The notes beneath the pieces are model-generated. The model saw nothing but the letters and a program-made list of their open reading frames with translations. It did no database searches and was not told the origin of the DNA. A DNA stretch of 64,000 nt from contig NZ_KQ948736.1 in assembly GCF_001514195.1 (NCBI RefSeq), forward strand, positions 1,162,625-1,226,624, in the 5' to 3' direction. Shown here one piece after another: positions 58,139-64,000 of this stretch. Source of the stretch: Streptomyces griseorubiginosus (GTDB taxonomy: Bacteria > Actinomycetota > Actinomycetes > Streptomycetales > Streptomycetaceae). The translations under genes and the position numbers were made by a program. Each line of letters opens with the position of its first letter. Position 1 is the first letter of the stretch.

Positions 58139-58725
58139 CAGCGGGTGACGTCCGCGGTCGCCTCGGAGATGGCCTGCGCGAAGGCGAGGGCCTGGCGCAC
58201 GGTGTCCGGGCCGTCCCCCGCCTCACTGACGCGCAGGCTGAGGTCGTCGGCCGTGGAGCTGCCGGTGTAGCCGTGGTCCGCCTCGCAGTTGGGGTCGCCG
58301 CAGGCGGCGGGCTCCAGGTCGATACGGGAGACGGCACCCCAGCCGATGGTCAGCACGACCTCGCGGGGCAGGGTGCCCGGCTGGTACTGCTCGGGGTTGG
58401 CGACGACCCGGCTCACCACGACCGACGAGATCCGGCCGAGCTTCACGGACTCCGTGGAGGTGGTGGCGTACGGCGTCGGGGAGGTGCTGTCCGCGGCCTG
58501 CTCGTCGGTGTGGCTGACGATGAAGCGGTTGCCGGTGAGGACGAGCACGGTCACGTGCCGCCGCACCTCGTTCTGGTCGAACGTCGTCTCCTGGTGGACC
58601 AGGTACGACCGGATCGGCTCGCCGCCGACGGCGGCCTCCACCGCCTCGGCCACGAGGGCCGGGTAGTAGCCGCTGCGCTCGATCGCCGCTCGCAGCCCCT
58701 GGGTCGTCGTACTGGTCTTGGCCAT
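58138..58725 (-). CDS. DUF5998 family protein
   Basis: A 195-residue actinobacterial protein with conserved RSYLVHQETTFDQNEVRRHVTVLVLTGNRFIVSHTDE and GRISSVVVSRVVANPE blocks. Paired cysteines in CGDPNCEADHGY could hold a metal. No membrane helices. It resembles a family now labelled DUF5998. Function unknown. It is upstream partner of the phosphodiesterase; the ATG at 58725 is preferred by RBS spacing over one at 58734. Confidence 0.85.
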   Translation of the reverse strand: MAKTSTTTQGLRAAIERSGYYPALVAEAVEAAVGGEPIRSYLVHQETTFDQNEVRRHVTVLVLTGNRFIVSHTDEQAADSTSPTPYATTSTESVKLGRISSVVVSRVVANPEQYQPGTLPREVVLTIGWGAVSRIDLEPAACGDPNCEADHGYTGSSTADDLSLRVSEAGDGPDTVRQALAFAQAISEATADVTR

Positions 58726-58776
58726 GACGTCCATCCTACGGGGGCGCACTGACTGCGAGGCACCGCTCGCCGCAGC

Positions 58777-61614
58777 TCAGTACGTGGGGAGTGTCCGCGG
58801 GCCGAGGTCGTCGCGGGCGGGCGGCGGCGCGAGCCGTACGGAGGCGCCGAGGACGCTCAGACCGCGCGGGGCGACGACGACCGGTTCCAGGGTGACCGCC
58901 ACGACCTCGGGATGGTCGTCGACCAGCCGGGACACCCGCAGCAACAGCTCTTCCAGGGCGGGTGTGTCGACGGGCGTGGAGCCGCGCCAGCCGAAGAGGA
59001 GCGGCGCCGTCCGGATCGATCGGACGAGGCTCGCCGCCTCCCGGTCGGTGACCGGGATCAGCCGGTGCGCGGTGTCGCCGAGCAACTGCGAGGCGGCCCC
59101 GGCGAGCCCGAAGGACAGCACGGCACCGGCGGCGGGGTCGATGACGGCCCGGATGACGGTGTCCACCCCGCGCGGGGCCATCCCCTGCACCACGGGCCGC
59201 AGTTCGTCGGGCGTGCCGAACAGCTCGGTCAGCTCGGTGTACGCCCGTCGCAGCTGCTCCTCGTCCGCGAGGTCGAGGCGTACGCCGCCGAGGTCGGCGC
59301 GGTGGCGCAGGTGCGGGGCGGTGGCCTTGAGGGCGACCGGGTAGCCGAGGGTGCGGGCGGCCTCCGCGGCGGCGTCGGAGGTGGGGGCGGGCAGCGCGCG
59401 GTGGACCTCTATGCCGTACGTGCCGAGCAGCTCGCAGGTCTCGTCGCCGCCGAGGCTGAGGCCCTGCCCGCGCGTGAGCAGGCCGTCGATGAGGGCGGCG
59501 GCGCCCTTCTCGTCGACGTTGTCGTACTCGGGCACCTTGCCGGGTTCGGCGGCGTCCCGGCGCCACTGGGCGTACTCCACCACGTCGGACAGGGCCCGCA
59601 CCGCGCGCTCGGCCGCGGGGTAGGCGGGGATGAGGCGCTCGGAGGTCTCGGGGGCGGGCGGCTCGGCGGGGGCCGGGGTGGCGCGCAGCCGGTCCAGGGC
59701 GCGGAAGGGGTGGTCGGCGCGGATCACCGGCGGGACGGCGGCGGCCTGGGGTGCGGTGCTGGTCGCTGCGGACAGCGCCTCCGCGAGGCCGCCGAGTTCG
59801 ACGTGGACCACGAGGACCGGCTTGCCGGGGACCTGCTCCGCCGCGGACCTGAGGGCCTCGGCGAGCGCGGCGTCGCCCGCCGATCCCCCGCCGACCGCCG
59901 GGATGGCCGTGACGATCACCGCGTCACTGGAGTCGTCGGCCAACGCGCGCGCGAGGGCCACGTGGAAGTCCTCCGGCGTGGCCGCGGTGGTCAGGTCCAG
60001 CGGGGGCGTCGGCTTCAGGCCCTCGGCCACGCACGCGTCGTAGGTGAGCAGGCCGAGCGATTCGGAGTTGCCGAGGATCGCTACCTTGGGCCCGGTGGGC
60101 AGCGGCTGGCGGGCCAGCAGCAGGCCGGTGTCGACGAGTTCGGTGATGGTGTCCACGCGGATCACGCCGGCCTGCCGCAGCAGCGCGGACACCGTGGTGT
60201 GCGGCAGGCGCGTGGCGCGCACGGCGTGGCCCTGCGGGGCGGATCCGGCCCCCTGCACGACGACCAGGGGCTTGGCCGCCGCCGTACGCCGGGCGAGGCG
60301 GGTGAACTTGCGGGGGTTGCCGATGGACTCCAGGTACATGAGGACGACGTCGGTGTCCGGGTCGTCGTACCAGTACTGGAGGACGTCGTTGCCGGAGACG
60401 TCCGCGCGGTTGCCGGAGGAGACGAAGGTGGAGACGCCGGTGACGCCGGTGACCCCGCCGCCGCGGCGGTGCAGCCGGGAGAGCAGGGCGATGCCGATGG
60501 CGCCCGACTGGGCGAACAGGCCGATCCGGCCGGGGCGGGGGGTCTCGGGGGCCAGGGACGCGTTGAGCCGGACGTCCGGGTGGGTGTTGATGATGCCGAA
60601 GGCGTTCGGGCCGATGATCCGCATGCCGTACGCGCGTGCGTGCCGGACCAGTTCGCGCTGGCGCTCGCGGCCTTCGGGGCCGCTCTCGGCGTACCCGGCG
60701 GACAGCACGACGAGTCCCTGCACGCCGTGCGCCCCGCACTCGGCGACCACGTCGGGGACGTGGTCGGCCGGTACGGCGACGACCGCGAGGTCGACGGGGC
60801 CGTCGATGTCGCTCACCGAGCGGTGCGCGGGGATCCCGTCGAGGTCCTTCTGCTCCTCGGGGAAGGCCTTGTTCACGGCGTACAGGCGGCCCTCGAAGCC
60901 GTAGTCCCGGATGTTGGCGAGGACGCTGCGGCCCACACCGCCGGGAGTGCGGCCGACGCCGACGACGGCGACGGAGCCGGGGGCGAGCAGCCGCTGCACG
61001 GACCGCGCCTCGGCGCGCTGCTCGCGCGCGTACTGCACGGCGAGGGAGCGGTCGGTGGGCTCCAGGTCGAACTCCAGGCGGACGACGCCGTCCTCGAAGC
61101 TGCGCTTCTGGGTGTACCCGGCGTCGGTGAACACCTTGATCATCTTGACGTTGGCCGGCAGCACCTCGGCGGCGAAGCGCCGGATGCCGCGCTCGCGTGC
61201 GACGGCCCCGATGTGTTCCAGGAGGGCGGAGGCGACACCGCGCCCCTGGTGGGCGTCCTGGACGAGGAAGGCGACCTCGGCCTCGTCGGCGGGGGCGGAG
61301 GCGGGCATGCCGTCCTCGCCGATGCGGTCGTAGCGTACGGTGGCGATGAACTCGCCGCCGATGGTGACGGCGAGTCCCACCCGGTCCACGAAGTCGTGGT
61401 GCGTGAAGCGGTGGACGTCCTTGGCGGACAGGCGTGGGTAGGGCGCGAAGAAGCGGTAGTACTTCGACTCGTCCGAGACCTGCTCGTAGAAGCTGACCAG
61501 GCGATCGGCGTCGTCGACGGTGATGGGCCTGATGCGCGCGGTGCCGCCGTCGCGCAGCACTACGTCGGCCTCCCAGTGGGCGGGGTACTCGTGCCGGTCC
61601 GACGCGCTCTGCAT
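58777..61614 (-). CDS. Protein lysine acetyltransferase Pat, GNAT plus NDP-forming acyl-CoA synthetase-like
   Basis: A 945-residue fusion. The N-terminal GNAT domain (about 15-175) has FLVQDAHQGRGVASALLEHIG for acetyl-CoA binding. It is followed by an acyl-CoA synthetase module: CoA-binding Rossmann fold (GSVAVVGVGRTPGGVGRSVL), succinyl-CoA ligase-like domains (GPNAFGIINTHP, LFAQSGAIGIALLSRLHRRGGG) and a C-terminal ATP-grasp (about 730-945). The order with GNAT first is that of S. lividans PatA, the reverse of Salmonella Pat. It acetylates and thereby switches off AMP-forming acyl-CoA synthetases. It is divergent from ptsH. Confidence 0.93.
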   Translation of the reverse strand: MQSASDRHEYPAHWEADVVLRDGGTARIRPITVDDADRLVSFYEQVSDESKYYRFFAPYPRLSAKDVHRFTHHDFVDRVGLAVTIGGEFIATVRYDRIGEDGMPASAPADEAEVAFLVQDAHQGRGVASALLEHIGAVARERGIRRFAAEVLPANVKMIKVFTDAGYTQKRSFEDGVVRLEFDLEPTDRSLAVQYAREQRAEARSVQRLLAPGSVAVVGVGRTPGGVGRSVLANIRDYGFEGRLYAVNKAFPEEQKDLDGIPAHRSVSDIDGPVDLAVVAVPADHVPDVVAECGAHGVQGLVVLSAGYAESGPEGRERQRELVRHARAYGMRIIGPNAFGIINTHPDVRLNASLAPETPRPGRIGLFAQSGAIGIALLSRLHRRGGGVTGVTGVSTFVSSGNRADVSGNDVLQYWYDDPDTDVVLMYLESIGNPRKFTRLARRTAAAKPLVVVQGAGSAPQGHAVRATRLPHTTVSALLRQAGVIRVDTITELVDTGLLLARQPLPTGPKVAILGNSESLGLLTYDACVAEGLKPTPPLDLTTAATPEDFHVALARALADDSSDAVIVTAIPAVGGGSAGDAALAEALRSAAEQVPGKPVLVVHVELGGLAEALSAATSTAPQAAAVPPVIRADHPFRALDRLRATPAPAEPPAPETSERLIPAYPAAERAVRALSDVVEYAQWRRDAAEPGKVPEYDNVDEKGAAALIDGLLTRGQGLSLGGDETCELLGTYGIEVHRALPAPTSDAAAEAARTLGYPVALKATAPHLRHRADLGGVRLDLADEEQLRRAYTELTELFGTPDELRPVVQGMAPRGVDTVIRAVIDPAAGAVLSFGLAGAASQLLGDTAHRLIPVTDREAASLVRSIRTAPLLFGWRGSTPVDTPALEELLLRVSRLVDDHPEVVAVTLEPVVVAPRGLSVLGASVRLAPPPARDDLGPRTLPTY

Positions 61615-61780
61615 GGGCCCCAGAGTACGGCTCGCGTACGACAACGGCGCGAGGCAGTCTGTGGAGAACGAGCGAGCGCACGAGGACTCGCCAGGACGGA
61701 CGTCGGACCGAGGCCGCGGTCCGACTGCTCACCCCGGGAGGGACATCGGGTCCCCTCCGGAGACGCTTCACGTGTGGGAA

Positions 61781-61796
61781 ACTGGTCTAGACAACC
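61781..61796. promoter_or_regulatory. DasR-type dre site upstream of ptsH
   Basis: ACTGGTCTAGACAACC follows the dre consensus ACTGGTCTAGACCACT in 14 of 16 positions. It ends 24 bp before the ptsH ATG. DasR is the GlcNAc-responsive GntR regulator known to control pts genes. Confidence 0.85.
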
Positions 61797-61820
61797 CTGA
61801 ACACCGAAGGGCAGCATCAC

Positions 61821-62102
61821 ATGGCTGAGCGCCGCGTCAACGTCGGCTGGGCCGAGGGCCTCCACGCCCGACCCGCTTCCATCTTCGTCCGGGCCGCCAC
61901 GGCCGCAGGTATCCCGGTGACGATCGCCAAGGCCGACGGCAACCCCGTCAACGCGGCCTCCATGCTGGCCGTCCTCGGCCTCGGCGCCCAGGGCGGCGAG
62001 GAGGTCGTCCTCGCCTCCGACGCCGAGGGCGCGGACGCGGCCCTCGACCGGCTCGCGAAGCTGGTCGCCGAGGGACTCGAGGAGCTTCCCGAGACCGTCT
62101 GA
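61821..62102 (+). CDS. ptsH: Phosphocarrier protein HPr
   Basis: A 93-residue HPr of the PEP:sugar phosphotransferase system. It accepts phosphate from Enzyme I on the histidine of EGLHARPAS (His-16) and passes it to sugar-specific EIIA domains, chiefly for GlcNAc in streptomycetes. The NAASMLAVLGLG block surrounds the regulatory-serine position. It is preceded by a DasR site and ends in a hairpin. Confidence 0.97.
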   Translation: MAERRVNVGWAEGLHARPASIFVRAATAAGIPVTIAKADGNPVNAASMLAVLGLGAQGGEEVVLASDAEGADAALDRLAKLVAEGLEELPETV

Positions 62103-62131
62103 GCTTCGGGACACAGCGCGGTAAAACAAGT

Positions 62132-62167
62132 CGAAGGGCTCGTCCGGATTATCGGGCGGGCCCTTCG
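62132..62167 (+). terminator. ptsH terminator
   Basis: A 15-bp stem (62132-62146, 62153-62167) with two G-U pairs and a 6-nt loop, then CATTTCCCTTT. It lies between convergent ptsH and gntR. Confidence 0.85.
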
Positions 62168-62236
62168 CATTTCCCTTTCGCGGGCAGCAGAAATACTGCC
62201 CCACGAATTCCCTCCTCTTTGTATACGGCGCCTGTG

Positions 62237-62932
62237 TTAATGCCGCAGGCCTGTCACGTTTACAGGATGTTGCGAGGTCCTCACACGGTCCGGGCGATCC
62301 GCTCCCGAGGTGAGCCGCAGCCGGTGCGCCGCACCCGAGCGCTCGGTGTGCAGCGCCGTGATCGCCCGCGCGCGTTCGCCGTCCCCGCGCGCCACCGCGT
62401 CCACGATCGCGCCGTGCTCCGCCCACGACTCCACCGGGTCGGCCGGCGCGTCCACGACGTACATCCAGGCGATCTTGTGACGGAGCTGGGTCAGCACCGA
62501 GGTCATCGCCGGGCTGCCGGCGGCCTGGGCGAGCGTCTCGTGGAACCAGCCCCCCAGGGAGCGCAGATCCTCGCTGTTGCCCCGCCTGGCACGCTCCTGA
62601 CCCAGCCGGACCAGGCCGCGCAGCACCTTCAGATGGGCCTCGGTGCGCCGCTGGGCGGCCCGGGCGGCGCCGAGCGGTTCGAGGAGCAGGCGCATCTCCA
62701 GGAGGTCCGCGCCCTCCTGCTCGGTCGGTTCGGCGACGCACGCGCCCGCGTGCCGCCGCGTCACCACGAAGCCCTCGGCCTCCAGGGTGCGCAGGGCCTC
62801 CCGGACCGGGACACGGGAGACGCCGTAGCGGCGGGCAAGCAGTTCCTCGGTGAGCCGGCTGCCGCGCTCGTGGACACCGGCGACGATGTCGTCCCGGATC
62901 GCCGTGCATACCGAGTGCGCCGGAATACGCAT
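62237..62932 (-). CDS. GntR family regulator (FadR/FCD subfamily)
   Basis: A 231-residue regulator. The N-terminal winged helix is ELLARRYGVSRVPVREALRTLEAEGFVVTRRHAGACVAEP. The helical FCD ligand domain follows (about 80-215: LEMRLLLEPLGAARAAQRR, FHETLAQAAGSPAMTSVL, EHGAIVDAVARGDGERARAITALHTE) with His/Asp positions for a metal-bound carboxylate. Targets are unknown. It is not the DasR paralogue (that is HutC type). Confidence 0.92.
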   Translation of the reverse strand: MRIPAHSVCTAIRDDIVAGVHERGSRLTEELLARRYGVSRVPVREALRTLEAEGFVVTRRHAGACVAEPTEQEGADLLEMRLLLEPLGAARAAQRRTEAHLKVLRGLVRLGQERARRGNSEDLRSLGGWFHETLAQAAGSPAMTSVLTQLRHKIAWMYVVDAPADPVESWAEHGAIVDAVARGDGERARAITALHTERSGAAHRLRLTSGADRPDRVRTSQHPVNVTGLRH

Positions 62933-63073
62933 GTCCGACCTCCGTCTTAATCCCCGCGAAACGTCGCCGATTGACGTGTGTTCAGTGACTCTATTGCAAT
63001 CAGCGGGAATTTCCGACGGCGGACCGGAATCCGGGGATATTTTTTGGACAAGGGGGCTCCGGAAACGACGAAA

Positions 63074-63094
63074 CCCCGGCTCGGGCAGCCGGGG
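63074..63094 (-). terminator. Terminator of the M23 peptidase gene
   Basis: An 8-bp stem (CCCCGGCT at 63074-63081 with AGCCGGGG at 63087-63094). On the minus strand it is followed by TTTCGTCGTTT. It lies 40 bp past the stop. Confidence 0.85.
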
Positions 63095-63134
63095 CTTCGC
63101 GGAGATCGCGCGAAGGTCTCGCGCGGAAGCGGTG

Positions 63135-63896
63135 TCAGACGTTGACGCCGTGCGAACGCAGGTAGGCGACGGGGTCGATGTCCGAGCCGTAGTCGGGGGT
63201 GGTGCGCGCCTCGAAGTGCAGGTGCGGTCCGGTGGTGTTGCCGGTCGCGCCGGACAGGCCGATCTGCTGCCCGGGGGTGACCGACTGGCCGACCGAGACG
63301 CCGATGGACGACAGGTGGCCGTACTGGGTGTACGTGCCGTCGGCCATCCTGATCACGATGTTGTTGCCGTACGCCCCGCCCCAGCCTGCCTCCACGACGG
63401 TACCGCGGCCGACCGCGTGCACGGAGGTGCCGCTGGCGGCGTGGAAGTCGACACCGGTGTGGCTGCCGGACGACCAGATGGAGCCGCCGCTCTTGTAGCC
63501 GGTCGAGATGTAGGAGCCGGAGATCGGGGCGACGAAGGCGTTGAGACGCTTGCGCTCGGCCTCGCGGGCGGCGCGCTCCTTGGCCTCGCGTATCTCCTTG
63601 GCCCTGGCCTCGGCCTTGCGCTTGGCCTCGGCGGCCGCCTTCTTCTGTGCGGCGGCCTGCTCCTGGGCCACGGCCTGCGCGTCGATCTGCGCGGCGAGCG
63701 ACTGGCCGGTGCTGACGACGGGCATGAGACCGCTCTGCTCCACGGCGGTGACGGAGTTGTCGGCGGCGAGCGCCGGAGCGGCGACGGCGCCGATGACGCC
63801 GGTGGTGGCGAGGGCGGCGACGCCCGCGGCTCGGGCGGTGGTGCGCTTCATGCGGCTGGGACGACGGTGCTTCCCGGTGGCGCAGGTGAACGCCAT
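63135..63896 (-). CDS. Secreted M23 family peptidase (LytM type)
   Basis: A 253-residue exported peptidoglycan hydrolase. An extended N-terminus with basic residues leads into a signal peptide ending near PALAADN (about 44). An Ala/Lys/Glu-rich coiled coil (about 70-118) follows. Then comes the LytM domain with zinc ligands in SSGSHTGVDFHAASGT (His, Asp) and GPHLHFEART (HxH). It probably cleaves peptide cross-bridges during growth or germination. The upstream leader is a c-di-AMP riboswitch, as for several Streptomyces wall hydrolases. Confidence 0.95.
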   Translation of the reverse strand: MAFTCATGKHRRPSRMKRTTARAAGVAALATTGVIGAVAAPALAADNSVTAVEQSGLMPVVSTGQSLAAQIDAQAVAQEQAAAQKKAAAEAKRKAEARAKEIREAKERAAREAERKRLNAFVAPISGSYISTGYKSGGSIWSSGSHTGVDFHAASGTSVHAVGRGTVVEAGWGGAYGNNIVIRMADGTYTQYGHLSSIGVSVGQSVTPGQQIGLSGATGNTTGPHLHFEARTTPDYGSDIDPVAYLRSHGVNV

Positions 63897-63900
63897 GTGG

Positions 63901-64000
63901 TGGCTGATCCTTTCCTTCCTTCTCGCCTACCGGGTTAGCTGACGGGTTCGGAGCAGGAAGGTCTCCTACGAGCCCCGCGCGATGCACGGACGCCCGATTC
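63901..64000 (-). promoter_or_regulatory. ydaO-type c-di-AMP riboswitch (3' half; runs off window edge)
   Basis: On the minus strand the leader of the M23 gene contains GAACCCGUCAGCUAACCCGG followed by UAGGCGAGAAGGAAAGG (core at 63924-63943 plus flanks). This matches the strongly conserved 3' block of the ydaO/yuaA riboswitch (GAAUCCGUCAGCUAACC...GUAAGCG). The 5' half lies beyond base 64000. In Streptomyces this riboswitch controls peptidoglycan hydrolases in response to c-di-AMP, usually as an OFF switch. Confidence 0.88.

Overview
The window is very GC-rich and has the codon use, ribosome-binding sites and gene families of a Streptomyces chromosome. It looks like the conserved core rather than an arm. 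The markers include ptsH, a Pat-type acetyltransferase with an N-terminal GNAT domain, sepH, cutRS, hemH and dut, plus several actinobacterial DUF families (3071/SepH, 3093, 3159, 3710, 4193). The gene order resembles the S. coelicolor SCO58xx-59xx region. That comparison is from memory and was not searched.

Layout. 0-6.1 kb: the Pnkp-Hen1 RNA-repair pair (Pnkp cut by the window edge), an F420-type oxidoreductase, and a MazG-like pyrophosphohydrolase coupled to an ATPase. 6.2-12.9 kb: a SepF-like protein, a polytopic membrane glycosyltransferase candidate, a YceI/MarR divergent pair with two operator palindromes, and a 1039-residue FAD/Fe-S oxidoreductase. 12.9-15.8 kb: an ECF sigma factor with a YcnI copper protein flanked by two paralogous Met/His-rich membrane proteins. 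15.8-23.3 kb: a giant fused assimilatory nitrate reductase/flavoprotein with two tandem-repeat linkers, divergent from furA-katG. 23.3-27.7 kb: an aminotransferase, then a compact regulon of a hydrolase, two paralogous TetR regulators and an SDR, all marked by one palindrome. 27.8-29.1 kb: a TrmA/RumA-type RNA methyltransferase. 29.2-37.8 kb: a potassium-flavoured stretch with a KimA-like permease, a 31-residue membrane peptide, two TrkA/Ceo subunits, DUF3159, an OB-fold protein and KdpED without kdpFABC. 38-42.5 kb: an orphan ABC ATPase, a secreted alginate lyase-like enzyme, the thioesterase-dut-DUF3710 operon and a DUF3093 protein. 42.6-43.6 kb: a complete IS5-type insertion sequence sitting in the stop codon of its neighbour. 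43.6-54 kb: an EcsC-like gene, DUF4193, cutRS, inositol monophosphatase-ferrochelatase, an MFS protein coupled to an FAD oxidase, and sepH. 54-64 kb: a rhodanese, a VOC protein, thymidine kinase, a phosphodiesterase, DUF5998, the Pat-type acetyltransferase, ptsH with a DasR-type site, a GntR regulator and an M23 peptidase led by a c-di-AMP (ydaO-type) riboswitch that runs off the right edge.

Recurring themes are RNA repair, redox and copper/iron handling, K+ and c-di-AMP control, and cell division (SepF-like, SepH). There are also many short tandem repeats, both inside proteins and just past stop codons. I saw no tRNA, rRNA, CRISPR array, prophage or secondary-metabolite cluster.
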